From Ancylobacter polymorphus (lineage in GTDB: Bacteria > Pseudomonadota > Alphaproteobacteria > Rhizobiales > Xanthobacteraceae), in assembly GCF_022836935.1 (NCBI RefSeq), contig NZ_CP083239.1:4292001-4356000 (forward strand): DNA of 64,000 bases, written 5' to 3'. The notes under the pieces were generated by a model, which ran no database searches, had not been told where the DNA came from, and saw nothing but the letters and a program-made list of their open reading frames with translations. The position numbers were made by a program, and so were the translations under genes. Below, one piece after another: positions 27,231 through 34,626 of this stretch. Each line of letters opens with the position of its first letter. Position 1 is the stretch's first letter.

Positions 27231-28394
27231 TTACTCGCGGGCGATGCTGCCGGACACGTGGTCGCGCAGATCCTGCAGCGAGGCGAAACGCAGCACGCCA
27301 TCCGGCAGGTCCGCCTCGATCGAACCGTCGGAATAAAGCGTGTAGCTCATGCCGCCGATCGTGCCGGATTTCAGCACGGTGACGGAAGGCTCCGTCGGCG
27401 CGGGCTCCTCGGTGAGCAGATCCGTGTCGCTGAGGAAGGCAGGCGGCGCCGCTGCCGGCTCGGCGGGGAAAGCCTCAGGCGCGGGTGCGGGCAAGGGCTC
27501 CTCGATGGCGGGAGCGGGCGACGGACGCTCCGGTACCGGCGCCGCGCCGGCCGAGCCGCGCAGGAAGCCCGGAAGTTCGCGGCGCGGTTCCGCCGGCGCA
27601 GACTCCGGCGCTTCCGGCTCGGAACGGTGAGGCTCGGACCGATGAGGTTCGGAACGGTGAAGCTCCGCCCGAACGGGCTCGATGCGCGGCTCGGTCCGCA
27701 GGGGCTCCGGGCGAACCGGCGTGGAACGCGCAGCCTCGACGCGTGGCGTCTCGACCCGAACCGGCTCATGCGCGGCCGGCTCGTGGCGGGGAGGCTCGTG
27801 GCGGGCAGGTTCATGGCGAACCGGCTCGGCATGGAAGGGTTCCGGACGTGCGGCGGCGGTCAGCGGCGAGCGGAAGGGCGGCAGGGGCTCGGCCTCGCGC
27901 TCGAATTCCGGCTCGCGCGGCGGCGCCAGGGCCGGCTCGGGCGCATAATCCGGCTCCGGCACGAACGCCGGCTCTTCCGCGCGCGGTGGTGCGGTCGGAC
28001 GCTTGCGGCCGAACCAGGCCGGCGGCGCGGGGGTCTCGTCGAGCGGCGCGAGATCCTCCGGCGCCCGCACGGGCGTCACCTCATCAAAGGCCGGCGCGGG
28101 CGGGGCGATTGCCTCCGCGGCGAATGCGACGGCCGCCGTCTCGACCGCGACGGCCGGGTGCTCGTCTTCGAGCGCCTCGAAATGCACCGCCCCTTCCAGC
28201 TTGTTGGCGATGTCGATCAAGATCCGCAGAATGAAGCCGAGGGCGACCATCAGAAGACCGCCGACAAAAACCGAGCTGCCGACCATCATCAGGCCCGCGC
28301 CGGAAGTCGTCTCTGCCGAACCGAACCCGATTAGGCCGAAGACGAGGCCGAGCACGGACAGAGCCGCGCCGATTCCGATGACTGCTGCACCCAT
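27231..28394 (-). CDS. Membrane protein with Pro/Glu/His-rich repeats, unknown function
   Basis: Protein of 387 residues. Two N-terminal helices (residues ~1-25 and ~35-60) are followed by a long disordered region rich in Pro, Glu, Ala and His. This contains short tandem repeats: four to five copies of HEPxR-type units (bases ~27765-27830) and three copies of HRSEP (bases ~27620-27665). The C-terminal 45 residues are well ordered (GTIGGMSYTLYSDGSIEADL, then GVLRFASLQDLRDHV), a segment I associate with rhizobial proteins of unknown function. The start is ATG 28394 (MGAAVIGIG). It is divergent from sodB across a 272-base promoter gap. Confidence 0.75.
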   Translation of the reverse strand: MGAAVIGIGAALSVLGLVFGLIGFGSAETTSGAGLMMVGSSVFVGGLLMVALGFILRILIDIANKLEGAVHFEALEDEHPAVAVETAAVAFAAEAIAPPAPAFDEVTPVRAPEDLAPLDETPAPPAWFGRKRPTAPPRAEEPAFVPEPDYAPEPALAPPREPEFEREAEPLPPFRSPLTAAARPEPFHAEPVRHEPARHEPPRHEPAAHEPVRVETPRVEAARSTPVRPEPLRTEPRIEPVRAELHRSEPHRSEPHRSEPEAPESAPAEPRRELPGFLRGSAGAAPVPERPSPAPAIEEPLPAPAPEAFPAEPAAAPPAFLSDTDLLTEEPAPTEPSVTVLKSGTIGGMSYTLYSDGSIEADLPDGVLRFASLQDLRDHVSGSIARE

Positions 28395-28666
28395 GAAGAA
28401 ACTCCGCCGGACCGATTCGCCGTCGGCCCTTCTTGTACGAGACCTTACGTCCAGTACAGCTTTAACGAAAGCCGGGAGCACACTTGTCCGCCGCTACGGC
28501 GTCGCGGTGCTTCGACGGGGAAGAATTCGGCCGCGCGCGATGCTTTTGGTTGTCGCCCGCCCTGCGGCGCCCTATCTAGTCGGTGCCGATCTTTCACGGT
28601 GCCTGCGCACCCGCAAGGGGCGCCGAGGCGGCGCGGCCGGATTTCATTTCTGCGGAGACAGATTCC

Positions 28667-29263
28667 ATGTCCTTCACGCTTCCCGAGCTTCCCTACTCCT
28701 ACGACGCCCTCGCCCCCTATATGTCGCGCGAGACGCTCGAATATCACCACGACAAGCACCACCTCGCCTATGTGAACAACGGCAACAACCTGCTGAAGGG
28801 CACCGAGTGGGAAGGCAAGTCGCTGGAAGAGATCGTCAAGGGCTCCTTCGGCAAGAATGCCGGCCTGTTCAACAATGCCGGCCAGCACTTCAACCACTTG
28901 CACTTCTGGAACTGGATGAAGCCGAATGGCGGCGGCGCGATCCCCGGCGAGCTTGAGAAGAAGATCGTCGAGGACCTCGGTTCGGTCGACAAGATGAAGG
29001 AAGACTTCATCCAGGCCGGCGTGACCCAGTTCGGCTCGGGCTGGAACTGGCTGGCGGTCAAGGACGGCAAGATCGTCGTGATGAAGACCGCCAATGGCGA
29101 GAGCCCGCTGGTCCACGGCGCCACCCCGATCCTCGGCTGCGACGTGTGGGAGCACTCCTACTACATCGACTATCGCAACCGCCGCCCCGACTATCTCAAG
29201 GCGTTCGTCGAGAACCTGGTGAACTGGGACTACGTCGCCGAGCTGTATTCCAAGGCCGTCTGA
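28667..29263 (+). CDS. sodB: Superoxide dismutase, Fe-type
   Basis: Converts superoxide to peroxide and oxygen; 198 residues, cytoplasmic. Metal ligands by alignment are His27, His77 (QHFNHLHFW), Asp159 and His163 (DVWEHSYYIDY). The second-shell Gln is at position 73, the site used by iron enzymes; Mn enzymes have the Gln in the C-terminal half. GGAGA lies about nine bases before ATG 28667. It is monocistronic with a very strong terminator. It appears to be the only functional SOD in this window, since a sodC relic lies at 10389-10505. Confidence 0.95.
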   Translation: MSFTLPELPYSYDALAPYMSRETLEYHHDKHHLAYVNNGNNLLKGTEWEGKSLEEIVKGSFGKNAGLFNNAGQHFNHLHFWNWMKPNGGGAIPGELEKKIVEDLGSVDKMKEDFIQAGVTQFGSGWNWLAVKDGKIVVMKTANGESPLVHGATPILGCDVWEHSYYIDYRNRRPDYLKAFVENLVNWDYVAELYSKAV

Positions 29264-29283
29264 GCGGTCCTCACCTCGAAATC

Positions 29284-29315
29284 GGGCGCCGTCGCGGGTC
29301 GACGGCGCCCTTTTT
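29284..29315. terminator. Strong Rho-independent terminator after sodB
   Basis: GGGCGCCGTCG and CGACGGCGCCC form an 11-base-pair stem around a five-base loop, followed by TTTTT. It terminates sodB and lies 17 bases before the stop of the convergent secreted-protein gene. Confidence 0.9.
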
Positions 29316-29331
29316 CATGGCTTGGCGCCGC

Positions 29332-29706
29332 TCACTGGCCGAAGGGAATTTCCGTGCGTGGGCCCGCCGGACGCGCCTTGGGCGGCCAGCCCTTCACGCA
29401 ATAGTCGTTCCAGAAATTGAACTGCCAGGCCGAACGCCACTGGTACAGCCAGTTGTCGCATTCCGCCTTGGTGCGGAAGCAGCCATCGACCGTGCGGCCC
29501 TCGATGAAGTCGAAATTCCACGGCGCCTGCCGACGGCCGGTGAAATGGCCGTACCAGAGCTGCGCCGCGGGGGTCGAGGCCGCCATCTTGCGGCAGTCGC
29601 CGCCGGGAAAGGTCCCGGTGAATTCATAGGCCGCCGCCGGCCCGCCGGCCGCCCCCAACGTCAGCCCGGCGACGACCGCGACCGAGGCAATCCATTTCCC
29701 GCTCAT
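29332..29706 (-). CDS. Small secreted four-cysteine protein, unknown function
   Basis: Protein of 124 residues with a Sec signal peptide (about 1-26, ending GGPAAA) and a mature domain rich in Trp, Phe and Tyr. Four Cys (GGDCRK, DGCFRT, AECDNW, DYCVKG) could form two disulfides in the periplasm. FIEGRTVDGCFRTKAECDNW resembles a motif seen in short rhizobial periplasmic proteins, but I cannot name a family. ATG 29706 is followed directly by the positively charged n-region. It lies downstream of, and on the same strand as, the CorA-type gene (77-base gap). Confidence 0.75.
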   Translation of the reverse strand: MSGKWIASVAVVAGLTLGAAGGPAAAYEFTGTFPGGDCRKMAASTPAAQLWYGHFTGRRQAPWNFDFIEGRTVDGCFRTKAECDNWLYQWRSAWQFNFWNDYCVKGWPPKARPAGPRTEIPFGQ

Positions 29707-29783
29707 GGCACTTTCCTCCCGGCCGCAGACGATCGCGGCCCGCTTCTCATCATTCTATGCCCCCGCCGGTCCACGGGAAGGGG

Positions 29784-30773
29784 CTACAGCCAGCGGATCG
29801 TGCGCAGCCACGCCACCAGACCGACGCCGAGGCCGGCGGCCAGCACGGTCACGGCCCAGAAGCCGTTGGGGTCCTGCGCGCCGGGAATGCCTTCCACATT
29901 CATGCCCATCAGGCCGGTGATCAGCGTCAGCGGCGCGAAGATCACCGTCACCGCCGCCAGCACCAGCATGGAACGGTTCATCTGCTCGGCCCGCCGTTCC
30001 ACCATCTGGTCGTAGATGACGGCGGCACGGTCGCGCACCGAATCCAGCTCCTCGGCGAAGCGCGTCACCCGGTCGGCGGCCTCGCGCAGCCGGTTGCGGT
30101 CGCGCGGCGAGAGCCATTCGGCGTCTTCCAGCGAGAAATGGTTCAGCGCCTCGCGTTGCGGGGCGATGTAGCGGCGCAGGATGATGGCGACGCGCCGCAC
30201 CTCGGAGACCTTGGGGCTGAGATTGGAGAGCGTCGCGCTCAGCACCTGCTCTTCCAGCTCGTCCGCCTGCTCGGCCAGCGCGGTGATCACCGTGTCCATG
30301 CGGTCGACGAGGCGCATGGAGAGATCGGCGACGAACTCGCCCGGGGTGCGCGGAGCCCGCCCGCGCTGGATGGCGTCCTCGAAATCGCCCACCGCCGACA
30401 GCGCCCGCCGCCGCACCGAGACGATGCGGTGAGGCTCCACCCAGAAGCGGATCGAGTGCATCTCATCCGGCAGTGAGTAGGGCATCAGGTTGATGCCGCG
30501 CAGGTTGAGGAAGGCGCCATTGTCGAACAGGGCGCAGCGCGGCCGCGTTTCCGCCGCCACCAGGGATTCGACGATGGAGGGATCGACGCCGCTGTGCAGG
30601 TCGAGCCAGGTGCTGCGGCCGTGGCGATGCTCCAGAAGCTGGAGATTGATCCACTGGAAGCGTTCGCCGGACGGAACGCCCTGCGCGATCTCCTCCCAGC
30701 CGATGCGCCGCGCGCCGCCATTGCCGTCGAAGGTCCAGGCGGAAACGAGGCCTTCCTTGTCGTAATCGGGCAA
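29784..30773 (-). CDS. zntB: CorA/ZntB-family divalent cation transporter
   Basis: Inner-membrane pentameric metal channel of 329 residues. A large cytoplasmic N-terminal funnel contains a long coiled-coil region (RRVAIILRRYIAPQREAL, EELDSVRDRAAVIYDQM). Two C-terminal helices flank the GMN signature in LITGLMGMNVEGIPG. The EGIPG loop, instead of the EFMPE-type loop of magnesium CorA, favours the ZntB (zinc) subgroup. ATG 30773 begins MPDYDKEGLV. Substrate preference is an inference from the loop. It is divergent from the Gly-rich secreted protein gene. Confidence 0.87.
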   Translation of the reverse strand: MPDYDKEGLVSAWTFDGNGGARRIGWEEIAQGVPSGERFQWINLQLLEHRHGRSTWLDLHSGVDPSIVESLVAAETRPRCALFDNGAFLNLRGINLMPYSLPDEMHSIRFWVEPHRIVSVRRRALSAVGDFEDAIQRGRAPRTPGEFVADLSMRLVDRMDTVITALAEQADELEEQVLSATLSNLSPKVSEVRRVAIILRRYIAPQREALNHFSLEDAEWLSPRDRNRLREAADRVTRFAEELDSVRDRAAVIYDQMVERRAEQMNRSMLVLAAVTVIFAPLTLITGLMGMNVEGIPGAQDPNGFWAVTVLAAGLGVGLVAWLRTIRWL

Positions 30774-30942
30774 TGCTGGCTCCTGCGTTTCCCGAATGAA
30801 TGGCAGATGAACGCCCGCAGTGGAATGCGTTCAGTTTGATGAACCTATTGCAACAGCGGGTTCAGCTTGGGTTCGGCCGACACTGGCTAGGGTGTGTTCA
30901 TCAAGGGCCGAACCGGCCCGCTGAGCACCCGAGGATACCGCC

Positions 30943-31335
30943 ATGACCGGCATCACCAAGACTGGCATCACCAAGACAAGCAAGCTCGTTGCCCTCGCCC
31001 TCGCCGGCACCACCCTCCTCGCCACCGTTCCCGCCGCCGCCGATGGCTGGCGCGGCCCGGGCTGGGGTGGCCACGGCCATGGCGGCCATGGCTGGGGCCG
31101 TCCGGGTCCCGGCTGGCGCGGTCCCGGCTGGGGTGCGCCCGGCTATTACTATGGCCCGCGCCGCAACAATAACGGTGCCGCCATTGCCGCCGGCATCATC
31201 GGTGGCCTTGCCGTCGGCGCCATCGCGGCCGGCGCCGCCAACAACTATTACCGCCCGAGCTGCTGGACCGAGACCCGCACGCTCTACAACAGCTGGGGCC
31301 AGCCCTATTACCGCGATGTCGAGGTCTGCCGCTGA
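30943..31335 (+). CDS. Gly/His/Trp-rich secreted protein
   Basis: Protein of 130 residues with a signal peptide (to about residue 34, ending VPAAADG). A low-complexity mature segment rich in Gly, Trp, Pro and His (GHGHGGHGWGRPG) precedes a hydrophobic Gly/Ala stretch (AAIAAGIIGGLAVGAIAAGA) and a C-terminal two-Cys domain (SCWTETRTLYNS, RDVEVCR). This layout is common in small rhizobial envelope proteins of unknown role. GAGG precedes ATG 30943. The N-terminus has a perfect short duplication (TGITK twice), from two copies of TGGCATCACCAAGAC-type sequence. Confidence 0.8.
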   Translation: MTGITKTGITKTSKLVALALAGTTLLATVPAAADGWRGPGWGGHGHGGHGWGRPGPGWRGPGWGAPGYYYGPRRNNNGAAIAAGIIGGLAVGAIAAGAANNYYRPSCWTETRTLYNSWGQPYYRDVEVCR

Positions 31336-31421
31336 GCGGCGCCCTCTCTTCCCAAGGCGCGACGGACGAGCGGGCGGCGGAGCGATCCGCCGCCTTTCGC
31401 GTGTTCTGGCCCTGCGGTCAG

Positions 31422-31973
31422 TCAGTCGCTCGCCGGCTGCGGCTCGACCTTGACGATGCCGCTGCGGTCGAGCCCGGCAAGCGCCGCAGCCACCGACGCG
31501 CCGCCGACCTTCAGCTCCGGCGCCAGTTCGCTGAGCGGGATCAGCGCGAAGGCCCGCTCCATCATGCGCGGATGCGGAATTTCGAGGTCGGGCTCGGCGA
31601 TCACCTCGTCGCCATAGAGCAAGATGTCGATGTCGATCTTGCGCGGGCCGAAGCGCACCTCGCGCGTGCGGTCGCGCCCGAAGGCGTGCTCGACACCGAG
31701 CAGCAGGTTGAGCAGCTCGCGCGCGGAAAGCTCTGTCTCCACCGCCACCACCATGTTGAGATAAGGCCCCTGCGGCACCGGCCCCCAGGGCGGGGTCTCG
31801 TAGAGCGAGGAGCGGGCGATGATCTTCAACCCCGCGCGGGCGATGAGCCCGACCGCCTTCGCCATGGTGCCGGCGCGGTCGCCGAGATTGGAGCCGAGGC
31901 AGAGATAGGCAACCGCCTTCTCCACCTTGCGCGGCCGGCGGACGAAAAAATCGGGCGTCGGTTTAGCGGGCAT
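31422..31973 (-). CDS. folK: 2-amino-4-hydroxy-6-hydroxymethyldihydropteridine pyrophosphokinase
   Basis: HPPK transfers pyrophosphate from ATP to 6-hydroxymethyl-dihydropterin in folate synthesis; 183 residues, cytoplasmic. Motifs are YLCLGSNLGDR (N-terminal), YETPPWGPVPQGPYLNMVV and RFGPRKIDIDILLYGD, which holds the Mg-binding Asp pair, then IPHPRMMERAF. The first 18 residues are a basic extension. The ATG 31973 start lies inside folP (11-base overlap), so translation is coupled. The usual neighbour folB (dihydroneopterin aldolase) is missing from the cluster. Confidence 0.94.
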   Translation of the reverse strand: MPAKPTPDFFVRRPRKVEKAVAYLCLGSNLGDRAGTMAKAVGLIARAGLKIIARSSLYETPPWGPVPQGPYLNMVVAVETELSARELLNLLLGVEHAFGRDRTREVRFGPRKIDIDILLYGDEVIAEPDLEIPHPRMMERAFALIPLSELAPELKVGGASVAAALAGLDRSGIVKVEPQPASD

Positions 31974-32805
31974 GGAGGATCGCCTCCGTCACCCGCGCCG
32001 CCTGCACATGCGCGGCCACGTCATGCACGCGGATGATGGCGCAGCCAGCGCGGATGCCAAGCACATTGGAGGCGATGGTCCCCGGCAGGCGCTCGGCCGG
32101 CGTGGTTTCGATCACCTTGCCGATCAGCGACTTGCGCGAGGTGCCGAGCAGCAGCGGAAAGCCGAGCCGGCCGAACGTCTCCAGCGAGGCGAGCGCCTTC
32201 AGGTTCTGCTCGAAGGTCTTGCCGAAGCCGATGCCGGGATCGAGGGCGATGCGGTCCGGGCGGATGCCGGCGCGTGCCGCCCGCTCCAGCGCCTGTTCGA
32301 AAAAGCCGAGAATGTCGGCGACGATGTCGACTTCCGGGTCGACAGTGGCGCGGTTGTGCATCGCCACCACGCCGGCATCATAGGCGGCGGCGACACGGGC
32401 CATGTCCGGGTCGCCCATCAGTCCCCAAATGTCGTTGAGAAGGCTGGCGCCGGCCTTCAGCGCCGCTTCGGCGACCGCCGCCTTCTGCGTGTCGATGGAG
32501 AGCGGCACCGGCAGGCCGGCCAGCGCCTCAACCGCCGGCAGCACGCGGCGCAGCTCTTCCTCCGCCTGCACCGGCGTATGGCCGGGACGGGTCGATTCCC
32601 CGCCAATGTCGAGAATATCCGCTCCCTCCGCCACCAGCCGGCGGGCATTGGCCACCGCGTCGTCGAGCGCCGCGCTGCGCCCGCCATCGGAGAAGGAATC
32701 GGGGGTCACATTGAGGATACCCATCACCAGCGTGCGGCCGGCATAGTCCAGCCGGCGGCCGCGCGCATCGAGCAGGCGTTGGGTGGGCGGAACAAGAGCG
32801 GCCAT
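31963..32805 (-). CDS. folP: Dihydropteroate synthase
   Basis: Condenses the pterin pyrophosphate made by FolK with p-aminobenzoate; 280 residues, a cytoplasmic TIM barrel and the target of sulfonamides (family knowledge). GILNVTPDSFSDGG and DILDIGGESTRPG are the two FolP signatures. IALDPGIGFGKT and LLGTSRKSLIG hold pterin-site residues, and the ending IIRVHDV is typical. ATG 32805 is supported by the N-terminal family pattern. It is the first gene of a folP-folK pair, divergent from the HerA-like ATPase. Confidence 0.95.
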   Translation of the reverse strand: MAALVPPTQRLLDARGRRLDYAGRTLVMGILNVTPDSFSDGGRSAALDDAVANARRLVAEGADILDIGGESTRPGHTPVQAEEELRRVLPAVEALAGLPVPLSIDTQKAAVAEAALKAGASLLNDIWGLMGDPDMARVAAAYDAGVVAMHNRATVDPEVDIVADILGFFEQALERAARAGIRPDRIALDPGIGFGKTFEQNLKALASLETFGRLGFPLLLGTSRKSLIGKVIETTPAERLPGTIASNVLGIRAGCAIIRVHDVAAHVQAARVTEAILHAR

Positions 32806-32976
32806 GGCATCCCAAGGGTTGGCGTTTGGCTTTCACATCGCGCGAGCGGGCCGCGAAGGCAAGCGCCGACGCGGCAGGGTCGCCTCATTCGCGCGCGCCG
32901 AGCTTTCGCCCGGCTTGCCGAACCGCCCCCGGCTGCGCTCTAAAGGAGGGGACGCGAGCGTGCGCAGGAGGCAGCC

Positions 32977-34491
32977 ATGTCCGGTGACACCGAGGGCCAG
33001 ATCTTCGTCGGGCGAAGCTCGACCGGCGGAACGGGCCGCAAGGCCGAATATCTCGCGCTGAAGCTCGCCAACCGCCACGGCCTCGCCACCGGCGCCACCG
33101 GCACCGGCAAGACGGTAACGCTGCAGACGCTGGCGGAGGGCTTTTCCCGCGCCGGCGTCCCGGTCTTCGCCGCCGACATCAAGGGCGACCTCTCCGGCAT
33201 CGGCATGCCCGGCGAGGGGCAGGACTGGATCGTCAAGCGCTGCGCCGAAATCGGCATCGACTATGTGCCGGACGAATTTCCCGTCCTCTTCTGGGACCTG
33301 TTCGGCGAGCAGGGCCACCCGGTCCGCGCCACGGTCTCGGAAATGGGGCCGCTGCTGCTGGCGCGGCTGCTGGACCTCAACGAGGTGCAGGAAGGCGTGC
33401 TGAACGTCGTGTTCCGCATCGCTGACGAGCAGGGCCTGCTGCTGCTCGACCTCAAGGATCTGCGGGCGATGCTGGCCTTCGTCGCGGAGAATGCGGGCAA
33501 GCTCACCACCACCTATGGCAATGTCTCGCCCGCCACCGTCGGCGCCATCCAGCGGGCGCTGCTGGTGCTGGAAAATCAGGGCGCCGACAAATTCTTCGGC
33601 GAGCCGGCGCTGAAGATCACCGATCTGATGCGGGTCGAGCCGCGCTCGGGCTACGGCACCATCTCGCTGCTCGCCGCCGACAAGCTGATGGCCTCGCCCC
33701 GGCTCTACGCCTCCTTCCTTTTGTGGCTGCTGTCCGAACTGTTCGAGGAGCTGCCCGAGATCGGCGATCCCGAAAAGCCGCGCGTGGTGTTCTTCTTCGA
33801 TGAAGCGCATCTTCTGTTCGACGGAGCGCCCAAGGCGCTGCTGCAGAAGGTGGAGCAGGTGGTGCGGCTCATCCGCTCCAAGGGGGTGGGCGTGTATTTC
33901 GTCACCCAGAACCCGCTCGACATCCCCGACAGCGTGCTCGCCCAGCTCGGCAACCGGGTGCAGCACGCGCTGCGCGCCTTCACCCCGCGCGACCAGAAGG
34001 CGGTGAAGGCGGCGGCCGACACCTTTCGCCCCAACCCGACGCTGAACACCGCCGAGGTCATCACCCAGCTTGGCAAGGGCGAGGCGCTGGTCTCGATGCT
34101 GGAGGGCAATGGCACCCCGTCCATGGTCGAGCGCACGCTCATCGCCCCGCCCGCCGCCCGCGTCGGGCCCATCACCCCGGAACTTCGCAAGGTCGCGATG
34201 GCGCAAAGCCCGGTGCGCCACGCCTATGACGAAACGCTCGACCGTGAATCCGCCTATGAAATCCTCGCCAAGCGCGCCGAGCAGGCCACCGCGCCCGAAG
34301 CCACGCCGGCCGAGGCGGAGGCGCAGAGCGGCGGCTGGCTGGCGGACACGCTTGGCGGCCTGTTCCGGCGCGGCCCGCGCGGCGGCATGAGCATGGGCGA
34401 GCGGGTGGTCAACCAGGTGACGCGGCAGGTCACCAATGAAGTGACCAAGGCCATTCTGCGCAACGTGCTCGGCGGCGCCCGCCGGCGGTAG
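32977..34491 (+). CDS. HerA-like ATPase, DUF853 family
   Basis: P-loop ATPase of 504 residues in the HerA/FtsK-related DUF853 family (YjgR-type). Walker A is ATGTGKTVTLQTLAEGF near residue 40. A Walker B-like segment is RVVFFFDEAHLLFDGAPKAL. GVYFVTQNPLDIPDSVLAQL is characteristic. The basic C-terminal tail (TRQVTNEVTKAILRNVLGG) follows a Gly-rich segment. It is thought to move or remodel nucleic acid, but no activity is established for this subfamily. AGGAGG lies five bases before ATG 32977. It is monocistronic, followed by a palindromic intergenic repeat. Confidence 0.9.
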   Translation: MSGDTEGQIFVGRSSTGGTGRKAEYLALKLANRHGLATGATGTGKTVTLQTLAEGFSRAGVPVFAADIKGDLSGIGMPGEGQDWIVKRCAEIGIDYVPDEFPVLFWDLFGEQGHPVRATVSEMGPLLLARLLDLNEVQEGVLNVVFRIADEQGLLLLDLKDLRAMLAFVAENAGKLTTTYGNVSPATVGAIQRALLVLENQGADKFFGEPALKITDLMRVEPRSGYGTISLLAADKLMASPRLYASFLLWLLSELFEELPEIGDPEKPRVVFFFDEAHLLFDGAPKALLQKVEQVVRLIRSKGVGVYFVTQNPLDIPDSVLAQLGNRVQHALRAFTPRDQKAVKAAADTFRPNPTLNTAEVITQLGKGEALVSMLEGNGTPSMVERTLIAPPAARVGPITPELRKVAMAQSPVRHAYDETLDRESAYEILAKRAEQATAPEATPAEAEAQSGGWLADTLGGLFRRGPRGGMSMGERVVNQVTRQVTNEVTKAILRNVLGGARRR

Positions 34492-34504
34492 ACAGCAATG
34501 AGAC

Positions 34505-34589
34505 CCTCATGGCCGGGCTTGACCCGGCCACCCAGTCCTTGACGGAGGCGCAAGGTGTCTGGGTCCCCGGGTCAAGCCCGGAGATGAGG
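34505..34589. repeat. Palindromic intergenic repeat (CCGGGCTTGACCCGG type)
   Basis: Nested inverted repeat. CCTCAT (34505-34510) pairs with ATGAGG (34584-34589), and CCGGGCTTGACCCGG (34513-34527) is the exact reverse complement of CCGGGTCAAGCCCGG (34567-34581). The left inner arm is itself nearly palindromic. The sequence resembles short repeated intergenic elements common in alphaproteobacterial genomes and could fold into a long hairpin in RNA. Confidence 0.7.
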
Positions 34590-34626
34590 CGGAAAGGCCT
34601 CTTTGAAACGACAAGGACTCCCGGCC

